Below, piece after piece: positions 1 to 7,028 of a stretch of DNA of 41,854 nt. Below the pieces are notes generated by a model. That model ran no database searches. It was given only the letters and a program-made list of their open reading frames with translations, and was not told the origin of the DNA. A program made the position numbers and the translations under genes. Within the stretch, counting starts at the first letter, position 1. The number at the start of each line of letters is the position of its first letter. Origin of the DNA: Verrucomicrobiia bacterium (GTDB lineage: Bacteria; Verrucomicrobiota; Verrucomicrobiia; Limisphaerales; JADLHS01); assembly GCA_026125285.1 (NCBI GenBank), contig JAHCLO010000023.1, forward strand, positions 1-41,854, given 5' to 3'.

Positions 1-1177
1 TGCCCTCACGCGGCGTTACTTCTGACGTTGTGTATAGCTCCAAGCGAACGCCGAGTTGTCGCACCAATGCGGACATGCGTCGCGTCAGACATTCCAACAC
101 CGACCGCGCAAAATCAGCCGAGGTGTGGTGAAGGCCGATGTTCTTCCAACCGCCCAAGCCGTGGCCACCATCCGGGTCGAACTCCAAACCACGGCAACCC
201 GGGGGCGACTGGGCTGCGTGCGCGAAAAACTGTTCATCCGTCTCGCATCCCGCAATCACCGTTTTCGCCCAATTGATCACACTCCCGCCGCAACTGTCGG
301 CCGCCATGCGGTAATATCCGCGCTCCGGGAACGGGCCGCGAAACAGGTTGGCATGCGGGGGCGGCATGCGATCCGTGCAAATATAGGCCGCCTGGGCGGT
401 GCCCAATGTCACCAGTAGTCCGTGATTCTCGTCCAATTGTGTGGCGTAGGCTCCGGCGGTTTGATCATTGCCCGCCAGGATGACCGGGAGGTCCTTGGGC
501 AACCCGAACGAAGCAGCGCCAACATCCGTGCGACCAGCGACAGCTCCAATCGGGCAAACATCCGGCAACTGACTGTTCAGCAAACCACAAAGGCGCAAGG
601 CGGCGGGCCACCACGCTCGCAGGGCCAGCGAATACATGCCACTCATCGCTGCGAGGTTTTCATCAATGACCCCGGTTCCGCACCATCGGTGAACAAGATA
701 AGTGGGCAGGCACACCACGACGTTATCGGCGGCAAGCAAAGCTGGCTGCGTTTCCCGGAGGTGTCTGAGCTGACACAATTGCAGCGGCGGCACCAATGAG
801 CCGAAGCTGCTGTGACGACCGAAGTCGCGCATTGCGCTCTGTCGCTTCAGCCGCTCGCAAGTGCGAGCCGCCCGGCGGTCCTGCCAGGAAATGAACGGCA
901 ATCGAGCGTGTCCTTTCTCGTCGAGAATCGTGAAGGTTTGGGCTTGGCTCGTGATGGCCACGGCCTGCAATCCGGCGGCTCGAACCCCGGCGGACTGAAT
1001 CGCCTCGCGAATTGCTTTTCGCAGCGCTGCGTTTGCCTCCGCCACGTCCAACTCCACTCTGCCGCCGGCAAGAAACCGATGGTGAATTTCACGCCCGAAA
1101 AAGCCGCGTATTCTCAGGCGTTCATCCACCACCGCCGCCTTGAACGACGTTGAACCGAGATCAATCGCCAGAATCAC
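1..1177 (-). CDS. FGGY-family carbohydrate kinase, 3' end outside window
   Basis: ATP-dependent sugar or polyol kinase of the xylulokinase/glycerol kinase (FGGY) superfamily, expected in the cytoplasm. About 392 codons are open with no stop; the family is usually near 500 residues, so roughly the last fifth is missing. The N-terminus reads MILAIDLGSTSFKAAVVDE, the phosphate-1 motif with D6, G8, T10 and K13. Further in, GNDQTAGAYA supplies the expected catalytic Asp region, VTLGTAQAAY fits the phosphate-2 loop, and DSCGGSVINWAK matches the conserved GG..NW block. The start is a GTG at 1177-1175 that overlaps the TGA of the upstream hydrolase gene by four bases, with a GGGAAGG stretch just upstream. 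It is the last visible gene of the DeoR-led operon. The substrate is not evident; a ketose, pentulose or modified amino-sugar derivative is possible. Confidence 0.88.
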   Translation of the reverse strand, partial: MILAIDLGSTSFKAAVVDERLRIRGFFGREIHHRFLAGGRVELDVAEANAALRKAIREAIQSAGVRAAGLQAVAITSQAQTFTILDEKGHARLPFISWQDRRAARTCERLKRQSAMRDFGRHSSFGSLVPPLQLCQLRHLRETQPALLAADNVVVCLPTYLVHRWCGTGVIDENLAAMSGMYSLALRAWWPAALRLCGLLNSQLPDVCPIGAVAGRTDVGAASFGLPKDLPVILAGNDQTAGAYATQLDENHGLLVTLGTAQAAYICTDRMPPPHANLFRGPFPERGYYRMAADSCGGSVINWAKTVIAGCETDEQFFAHAAQSPPGCRGLEFDPDGGHGLGGWKNIGLHHTSADFARSVLECLTRRMSALVRQLGVRLELYTTSEVTPREG

Positions 1178-2640
1178 GATGATACCTTCCCATGACCCTG
1201 CTGCTGGTAGCCGCCGACGTGAGGAGGCGGATGGGATTGTGAACCGGGAGATTCCGCCTCCTCACGTCGGCGGCTACGGTTGTGGGGATCAAGGGGCAAA
1301 CCTTGCTTGGGAGGAATCTCTCCCGGATGTTCGCCCGCCAATTCCGAGATGGCCGCAACCGCGGTGCTGATCATCGCGGCGCCGGTTTCGGGACCGAACA
1401 GGCTGCTTGCCGCTTCGTAGCCGCCCCGACTCGCCGCCTCGGGTGTGACGATGTAACCCTGCAATTCTCCGTTGGTGTAAGTGACGACGAAGCTCCTCAT
1501 TGCGGCGCGTTGCTTCAACTGCAATCCGTACTCGGCAAAGAATTCGCCGGGCCATCCGACCACACAGGCATTGCCAATGCGCAAGACCTGCACTTCAAAA
1601 GGCCGCAACCGGGCAAGCAATCGGTCAAGTTCTCCGGATTGCTGCGCGTGCGCGAGTTTCAACTGGGCCTCCGCGCCAAATACCGACACTTCGGCTGTGC
1701 GAACTTGGGCCTGTCCTGCGCCCGCGTCTTTCAATCGCTCATACTCCGTGCGGGATGTCGCCAGGATTGCTTCAGCCTGCTTTGCGGAAGGCAATTGACG
1801 TTGCTTCAAATCCAACGATTTCAGCGACCCAGCCAGCACCACGTCGTCCGTAAAATTCAGATTCTCCATCCCGGCAAGCACGGCCTTGCCCAGTTTCCGC
1901 CCCAGCCGCTCCGCTTCCAAGAAGGTTTGGCCGGTGACCTGGTAGCGCGGACTTTGGTTGCCCGCTGGTCCGGTGTTATAGAGCACCACCAATTCACTAC
2001 CGAGCGTTTCGTGAAGTTGCTCTCTCGCATAGTGAGGAAAGTCCGCGGAAACCAGTGTTGAATCCTCGTGCAACACCGTGGGATGCATGCCGTAGATCAA
2101 CCCCGCTGCCATTGGCATGCCCGCCGATCGGACGGCGAGCACTCCCACCTCCGGGTCCGTGGGGCCATCAGGCGAATGACGATTGCCGCCGACGCCTCGC
2201 GCGTTCGCGCTCGTCCACCCCAGTTCAGCGGGTTGGGCATGAGCCTGCGCCTCCTGCGCTGCCTCCACCAAGAGCCTTTCCACAGATTGCAGGTACGGAA
2301 TCTCCGGCAACGGCATCGCAACGTCGTCCTTGAAAGGAAGGTACTCCAACGTGACCGGCGCGGAGTGCGTGTGGGTGCAACTGATCATGACACACGACTC
2401 CGCCAAACCAAGCGCCTCCGCAACGGAGCGGCGCATGCGGCGTGCGACATCGCTGTTGAGCATGATGAGATCGAGGGAGCACATCAGGACGGCGTACGAC
2501 GCGTTGCGCAGGAACAGCGCGGACGCGAGCAGCGGATCGTGGATGCCCGTGGAAATCCGCCGCACATGCGGATAACCGCACAACTGCATCGGCTGCTTCG
2601 GACTTATACCGCGGGTGGCGGCGCCGGCGTACAGGCTCAT
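1174..2640 (-). CDS. Cytosolic neutral/alkaline ceramidase-like hydrolase
   Basis: 488-residue protein resembling the N-terminal zinc-amidase domain of neutral/alkaline ceramidases. Visible signatures are CTHTHSAP (H90 and H92), GMHPTVL (H186) followed by SADFPHYAREQL, and NTGPAGNQSP near residues 222-231, all matching conserved blocks of that family. There is no signal peptide (it starts MSLYAGAATRG) and no C-terminal Ig-like domain, so a secreted lipid ceramidase is unlikely. A cytosolic amidase acting on an N-acylated small molecule fits its place between an aminotransferase and a sugar kinase better; that is inference. It starts 3 bp after the aminotransferase stop and its TGA overlaps the GTG of the kinase. 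The last 20-30 residues are encoded by a palindromic repeat (1207-1277) and look low-complexity, rich in R/E then P/H/G, so the native C-terminus was probably altered. Confidence 0.8.
   Translation of the reverse strand: MSLYAGAATRGISPKQPMQLCGYPHVRRISTGIHDPLLASALFLRNASYAVLMCSLDLIMLNSDVARRMRRSVAEALGLAESCVMISCTHTHSAPVTLEYLPFKDDVAMPLPEIPYLQSVERLLVEAAQEAQAHAQPAELGWTSANARGVGGNRHSPDGPTDPEVGVLAVRSAGMPMAAGLIYGMHPTVLHEDSTLVSADFPHYAREQLHETLGSELVVLYNTGPAGNQSPRYQVTGQTFLEAERLGRKLGKAVLAGMENLNFTDDVVLAGSLKSLDLKQRQLPSAKQAEAILATSRTEYERLKDAGAGQAQVRTAEVSVFGAEAQLKLAHAQQSGELDRLLARLRPFEVQVLRIGNACVVGWPGEFFAEYGLQLKQRAAMRSFVVTYTNGELQGYIVTPEAASRGGYEAASSLFGPETGAAMISTAVAAISELAGEHPGEIPPKQGLPLDPHNRSRRREEAESPGSQSHPPPHVGGYQQQGHGKVSS
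1207..1277. repeat. Perfect 25-bp inverted repeat (REP-like palindrome)
   Basis: Arms at 1207-1231 and 1253-1277 are exact reverse complements over all 25 bases (core GCCGCCGACGTGAGGAGGCGG), with a 21-base loop. The element lies inside the 3' end of the ceramidase-like coding region, just before its stop. No transposase is adjacent. The length and symmetry fit a non-autonomous dispersed palindrome. A transcript hairpin affecting expression of the downstream kinase is an alternative role. Confidence 0.85.
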
Positions 2641-2643
2641 GAC

Positions 2644-4062
2644 TCAACTGAGTTCATTTTCAACTTCAGCAATGGATTCTTCAATAATGTCCATCGCCTT
2701 GTGGGCGACTTCCTCCGGCATGACGATGGGCGGACTCATGCGCAAGATGTGGCCGGCCGGAATCCACGCCAGTCCCTTACGGAAAGCGCTTTGATAAACG
2801 AGCCTGCCCGCTTCGTTGTGCGGTTCTTTCGTCTGCTTGTCTTTCACAAGTTCGACGCCCATGAGGCAACCCTTCACTCGCGTGTCACCAACAATGGTAA
2901 ATTTTTCCTTCCACGCGACCATGCGCCGCGCAAACAGCTCCCCAAGGCGTGTCGAATGTTCGAGCAAACCCTCTTCCTCGATCACCTCGGTGGACGCCAG
3001 GGCCGCAGCGCAGGCCATCGGGTTGCCGCCATAACTCGAGGAAGCACTGATGGCTTCAAACTTCTCCTTGTAGGGTTCCCGCACGGCAACGCACGTCACG
3101 GGAAACCCGTTGCCAAATCCTTTGCCAATGGCGACGACGTCGGGCACCACTCCCCAGTGTTCCAGGCACAACCACTTGCCGGTGCGTCCCCAACTCGTTA
3201 GGACTTCATCCGCCATGAGCAGGATATTGCGCTCGTCACAGAGCCTGCGCAGCTTCGGAAAGAAATCATCGGGCGGCATCACGGAACCGCCCCAACCCTG
3301 GATGGGTTCGAGCACGAAGCCCGCCACGGCGTTCACCGTGGCGCGGTCGAGATATTCGGCGTAAAACTCAATGTACTTGTCCGTGTCAATCGTGCCGTCC
3401 GGCTTGGTCCAGTGCGGACGGTAAGGATTCGGCCGCGGCAATAGGTGCGTGCCCGGCGCACGCACCGCGCCATAAACGGGCGAACGGATTTCGGCCAGTG
3501 ACACGGCGCCGTAAGTTTTGCCGTGGAAGTCGTAGAAGCAGGACAGCAACTCATGCTTGCCGCTGCCGGCCCGGACCACCCGCATGCCCGCCTCGACCGC
3601 CGCCGTGCCGCAGTCATAAAACTGGAAGCCGTTCAAATCGCCGGGCAGCACTTCGGCCAGTTTCTCGCAGAGCCGGGTCTTGATGCGCGTGGTGAAGTCG
3701 TGACAGTTCATCAACTGCCCGGCGTATTTCCGCACCGCTTCCGTCACTTTCGGATGGCAGTGGCCCAGGGTCGTGACGTAGATGCCGGAGCTGAAATCTA
3801 TGTATTGATTACCATCCACGTCGCGCAAAGTGCAGCCCTGCCCGGATTCAAATGCCACGGGGAACAACTTCACCTGGCCGCTCAAGCCCTTGAAATACTT
3901 TGTGCAACGCGCGTGCCATTCGTTTGATTTTGGCCCCGGCAACGTGTCGGTGACGATCTTCGGGTATTCCTGGAAGTCCACCGCGTAGCGGGTCGGATCG
4001 AAAGGCCCAGTCGCCTTTGGGGTGGGTTTGAGACTGGAGGAGGTGAGCGTGTCGGTTGTCAT
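2644..4062 (-). CDS. PLP-dependent class III aminotransferase
   Basis: 472-residue fold-type I aminotransferase of the class III (GABA/acetylornithine-like) family. It transfers an amino group between an amine or amino-sugar substrate and a keto acid through PLP. The PLP lysine is expected in AIGKGFGNG (K314), the pyridine-nitrogen Asp in LLMADEV (D285), and the phosphate-binding region around DCGTAAVEAGMR (150-161). YDFHGKTYGAVS and PRPNPYRPHW are also typical of the group. The ATG overlaps the stop of the DeoR gene (ATGA), and the hydrolase gene begins 3 bp after its stop, so the genes are probably translated together. Its presence in an operon facing nagA suggests an amino-sugar or amino-polyol substrate rather than GABA, but the sequence alone does not settle this. 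Confidence 0.88.
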   Translation of the reverse strand: MTTDTLTSSSLKPTPKATGPFDPTRYAVDFQEYPKIVTDTLPGPKSNEWHARCTKYFKGLSGQVKLFPVAFESGQGCTLRDVDGNQYIDFSSGIYVTTLGHCHPKVTEAVRKYAGQLMNCHDFTTRIKTRLCEKLAEVLPGDLNGFQFYDCGTAAVEAGMRVVRAGSGKHELLSCFYDFHGKTYGAVSLAEIRSPVYGAVRAPGTHLLPRPNPYRPHWTKPDGTIDTDKYIEFYAEYLDRATVNAVAGFVLEPIQGWGGSVMPPDDFFPKLRRLCDERNILLMADEVLTSWGRTGKWLCLEHWGVVPDVVAIGKGFGNGFPVTCVAVREPYKEKFEAISASSSYGGNPMACAAALASTEVIEEEGLLEHSTRLGELFARRMVAWKEKFTIVGDTRVKGCLMGVELVKDKQTKEPHNEAGRLVYQSAFRKGLAWIPAGHILRMSPPIVMPEEVAHKAMDIIEESIAEVENELS

Positions 4063-4850
4063 TTTGAACTATTCGAGTTGGTCGTTGCGAAGATAATCCG
4101 CGCCCCCGTTTCCCGAAGGACTGCGCGGTCCTTGCGGCTTACTTCATCGTCGGTCACTAGGGTCAGTCCCGGTGCCAGCCGCCCCGCCACCGCGAGGCTG
4201 TGTTGGCCAAACTTCGAGCTGTCCAGCACCACGATCACGCGATCGGCCTGGTGCTGCGCGGCCCGGGACAGCGCCGCCGTTCCGGTGTCCGCCCCGTAAA
4301 ACTCACCGCGCGCCACATCAAGGGCGTCCCCGCCCACGATGGCCACATCGAGGCGGTATTGCTTGATTTGAGCGAGCGCGATTTCATCCACCAGATCGGG
4401 ATTCCGTCGCGCCAGCACCCCGCCGTAAACAACGACTTCCACGCCTTCGCGTCCGAACAGTTCCATTCCGACCCGCAGGTTGTTGGTGAACACCCGGAGC
4501 GCCAAATGCGGTGGCAGCGCCCGGGCGACCTGCAGGGCGGTGGTGCCGGTGTCGAGATAGACCGTTTCGCCGCGCTTGAGCAGCCTGACCGTTTCGCGCG
4601 CAATCGCGGTCTTGTGCGATTGTCGGCGGCGGCGCTTTTCCGGAAAGGATAATTCGGCCACAAAGGGGGATTGCAACACACAGCCGCCGTGGGTGCGCGT
4701 GAGCAGTCCGGCTTGTTCGAGCGCCGTCAGGTCGCGCCGGATGGTCATCGGCGCCACGTCCAGCTTGCGGGCCAGCGCGGCCACACTCAACCGCCCCTGC
4801 GTGGCCAGCAGGTTGCGAATTTGTTCCTGTCGTTCGCTCAAGGTGAACAT
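4059..4850 (-). CDS. DeoR-family transcriptional regulator
   Basis: 263-residue DeoR/GlpR-type repressor. The N-terminal winged helix-turn-helix covers about residues 3-57 (ERQEQIRNLL, then LARKLDVAPMTIRRDLTAL and THGGCVL). The C-terminal sugar-phosphate sensor domain (DeoRC, NagB-like fold) has YLDTGTTALQVARAL, VFTNNLRV and VVYGGVL. Such proteins are normally displaced from DNA by a phosphorylated sugar intermediate of the pathway they control. It is the first gene of the leftward operon and is divergent to nagA across 68 bp containing repeated GAAA-type half-sites, so it most likely controls both directions and itself. Its 3' end overlaps the aminotransferase start by 4 bp. Confidence 0.92.
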   Translation of the reverse strand: MFTLSERQEQIRNLLATQGRLSVAALARKLDVAPMTIRRDLTALEQAGLLTRTHGGCVLQSPFVAELSFPEKRRRRQSHKTAIARETVRLLKRGETVYLDTGTTALQVARALPPHLALRVFTNNLRVGMELFGREGVEVVVYGGVLARRNPDLVDEIALAQIKQYRLDVAIVGGDALDVARGEFYGADTGTAALSRAAQHQADRVIVVLDSSKFGQHSLAVAGRLAPGLTLVTDDEVSRKDRAVLRETGARIIFATTNSNSSK

Positions 4851-4855
4851 TGGAC

Positions 4856-4921
4856 TTGCCCGAAATGTGCGAAACGAACATTATCTCTGTGCGAAATGAT
4901 TGACAAGCCATTTCTGAAATG
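4856..4921. promoter_or_regulatory. Divergent promoters and DeoR operator repeats
   Basis: Leftward, TTGTCA (complement of 4901-4906) and TAATGT (complement of 4878-4883) are separated by 17 bp, a good sigma70-type promoter for the DeoR operon. Rightward, TTGCCC (4856-4861) and CATTAT (4879-4884), also 17 bp apart, are a weaker promoter for nagA. Two copies of TGTGCGAAAYGA lie at 4866-4877 and 4888-4899, exactly 22 bp apart (two helical turns). CATTTCTGAAATG at 4909-4921 is a perfect 13-bp palindrome overlapping the nagA ATG. GAAA-containing half-sites are typical of DeoR-family operators, so these are the likely binding sites. Confidence 0.6.
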
Positions 4922-6097
4922 GACGCCCAACTGATCACCAACGTCCGGATTGTCGAGCCGGGCCAGCGCATCTACCCGGGACAAGTGCTGCTGCGCGCGG
5001 GGCGAATTGCCGCCGTCGAACCGGCCGGCGCTCCCGCGCCGCCCCACGCCACGCGGCTCGACGGGCACGGCGGATTACTCACGCCGGGCTTGATTGATGT
5101 CCATACTCACGGAGTCATGCACTCCATCTACGAATCCGGCCCGGAGGCGTTGCTTTCAGCGGCAAAGGAGTTGGGACGATTTGGCGTGACTTATGTCATC
5201 CCGACCTTGGTGCCACGGATCGAAGAGGCGTTCCTGAGGAAGTTGGAGCAAATTGCTGACGCGATTCCTTCAGTCCACGGCGTGCGTGTGCCCGGATTAC
5301 ATCTGGAGGGACCTTTCGTGGCCATCCCCGGTGCGGCGTGCGCTACAGTGGATGGCGACTTGGGATTGTTGGAAGAACTACTGGCCGCGTGCCGCGGAAG
5401 AGTGAGCGTGATGTCAGTCAGCCCGGAAACACCCAACGTTCTGCCGGTAATCGAACGGCTGTGCGAGCGGGGCATCAAGGTATTTCTCACGCATACGCGA
5501 GCCACGGTGGAACAAACGCAGGCTGCTCTTGACGCTGGCGCGACGCATGCCACGCATTTCTACGATGTGTTTCCGGCGCCGGCGGAGACGGAACCCGGGG
5601 TGCGACCGGTCGGCGTGGTGGAAACGATGCTGGCTGACCCTCGGGCGACGGTGGATTTCATCGCGGACGGGGTGCATGTGCATCCCATGGCCATCCGTGC
5701 CGCGGTGGCGGCGAAGGGATTTGAAGGTGTGGTGCTCATCACGGATTCCAATATCGGGGCCGGGGGGCCGCCCGGCGAGCACGACACGCCGTGGGGTTAT
5801 CGCGTGCGAATCCGCGAAGGCGACGCGGCACGTCATGCGGAGAAGAATTTCCTGGCCGGCAGTGCGTTGACGATGGATCGCGGCATCGCGAATCTTCTGC
5901 GGTGGCTGGATCTGCCGGCGGAACAAGTCTGGGCGATGGGCACTTCAAATCCGGCGCGCTTGCTTGGATTGAGCGGGCAGGGCACGCTCCAGGTCGGTGC
6001 CGTCGCAGATCTGGTATTGTGGGGCGAGGATTTGCATCCCGTCCTAACCTGGGTGGAAGGAGAATGTGTCTATGCGCGCGAAGAAACCGGTGTTTAA
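4919..6097 (+). CDS. nagA: N-acetylglucosamine-6-phosphate deacetylase
   Basis: 392-residue amidohydrolase-superfamily TIM-barrel enzyme that removes acetate from N-acetylglucosamine (or N-acetylgalactosamine) 6-phosphate, giving the amino-sugar phosphate used by NagB-type deaminases. Metal and catalytic residues are visible: DVHTHG (H62, H64), HLEGPF (E130), THTRAT (H192), THATHFYD (H213) and ITDSNIGAGG (D276, the catalytic Asp). Length is normal for the family. There is no clear Shine-Dalgarno sequence before the ATG, and the ATG sits inside the palindromic operator. It overlaps the next gene by about 26 bp and forms the right arm of the divergon with the DeoR operon. Confidence 0.92.
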   Translation: MDAQLITNVRIVEPGQRIYPGQVLLRAGRIAAVEPAGAPAPPHATRLDGHGGLLTPGLIDVHTHGVMHSIYESGPEALLSAAKELGRFGVTYVIPTLVPRIEEAFLRKLEQIADAIPSVHGVRVPGLHLEGPFVAIPGAACATVDGDLGLLEELLAACRGRVSVMSVSPETPNVLPVIERLCERGIKVFLTHTRATVEQTQAALDAGATHATHFYDVFPAPAETEPGVRPVGVVETMLADPRATVDFIADGVHVHPMAIRAAVAAKGFEGVVLITDSNIGAGGPPGEHDTPWGYRVRIREGDAARHAEKNFLAGSALTMDRGIANLLRWLDLPAEQVWAMGTSNPARLLGLSGQGTLQVGAVADLVLWGEDLHPVLTWVEGECVYAREETGV

Positions 6098-7016
6098 GTT
6101 CAGTCCCGCGGAGTTTGTTCCCTTCAGAGATCGAGCCGTCATCGAGCGAGTTCGGCGCATCCCGAAGGAGCGACTCACGAAGCATCGCAATCCGAATTTC
6201 AAGATCAGGATTGTCAAGGACTCGGAGATTGAGTTTCTCTGGCTGGCGGACCTGTTTCATCGCATCAAAACCTCCGCCGACGAAGGGCGGCGGCTGGTGA
6301 TGATCATGCCCAATCCCTGGCCGGCCTACAGTCGGTTGGCGCACCTGCTCAATCAAGCCCGGGTAAATTGCCGGCACTTGCATACGTTCAACATGGACGA
6401 ATACGCCAACGAACACGGTGAAATTGCCCCGGAGACCTGGGAGTTCGGATTCCTTCATTCATTCAAGAAATACTTTTACGCGAACCTTGATCGCAAGCTG
6501 CGACCGCCGGAAAAGCAAATCCAAGGGCCGACCAACAAGAACCTGAAAGACTATGGCCGGATGATTGCCGATCTGGGCGGCGCGGATATTTGTTACAGTG
6601 GCCCGGGTTGGACGGGACACCTGGCCTTCATCGAGCCGGATGCGCCGGAGTTCGCCGGCAGCCTCGCGGAATGGAAGAAAATGGGCCCGCGGATTTGCAC
6701 CCTCAGTCCGTTCACAATTGCCCAAAATTCGCTGCACGGAAGCTTCGGCATGAGCGGTGACCTTGCGGCGGTGCCGCCCAAAGCGGCCACCATAGGCCCC
6801 GCGGAAGTAATCGCCGCGAAGCACCGCATTGACATGCATGCGATCACGGTGGACGGCTCTTTCGCTTCGTGGCAAAGATTCACCACGCGACTCGTGCTGC
6901 ACGGACCGGTGACCCCGCGCATTCCTGAATCAATTCTCCAGACACTGCGCACGGATGTCTGGGTGAGCGAGAGCCTCGCGGAGAACATCGAACCTCGCTG
7001 GGAAAAGGGATATTAG
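6072..7016 (+). CDS. Divergent NagB-like glucosamine-6-phosphate isomerase
   Basis: 314-residue member of the glucosamine-6-phosphate isomerase/6-phosphogluconolactonase superfamily, expected to deaminate and isomerise the amino-sugar phosphate made by NagA. FNMDEYANE corresponds to the canonical LDEY motif with the ring-opening/proton-transfer Asp. YSGPGWTGHLAFIEP corresponds to the GxGxxGHIAFNEP loop but with GW/T and I replacing usual residues; the active His is kept. It is longer than E. coli NagB (266 aa), with a different N-terminus. I chose the ATG at 6072 because AAGGAG (6057-6062) sits 9 bp upstream; a GTG at 6066 is in frame but too close to that site. It overlaps nagA and is followed after 12 bp by the DMFase-like gene. 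Confidence 0.8.
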   Translation: MRAKKPVFKFSPAEFVPFRDRAVIERVRRIPKERLTKHRNPNFKIRIVKDSEIEFLWLADLFHRIKTSADEGRRLVMIMPNPWPAYSRLAHLLNQARVNCRHLHTFNMDEYANEHGEIAPETWEFGFLHSFKKYFYANLDRKLRPPEKQIQGPTNKNLKDYGRMIADLGGADICYSGPGWTGHLAFIEPDAPEFAGSLAEWKKMGPRICTLSPFTIAQNSLHGSFGMSGDLAAVPPKAATIGPAEVIAAKHRIDMHAITVDGSFASWQRFTTRLVLHGPVTPRIPESILQTLRTDVWVSESLAENIEPRWEKGY

Positions 7017-7028
7017 AATCGTTCCCGT

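Noticed and set aside
28..1153. Plus-strand reading frames of 80-125 codons across 28-1153
   Set aside because: They are antisense shadows of the FGGY kinase, whose minus-strand frame is continuous and has clear family motifs.
2068..3201. A 377-codon plus-strand open frame
   Set aside because: It spans two minus-strand genes with strong motifs (ceramidase-like and aminotransferase) and shows antisense codon character.
4835..4899. Riboswitch or tRNA in the nagA-DeoR intergenic region
   Set aside because: It is too short and is fully explained by overlapping promoters and operator repeats.
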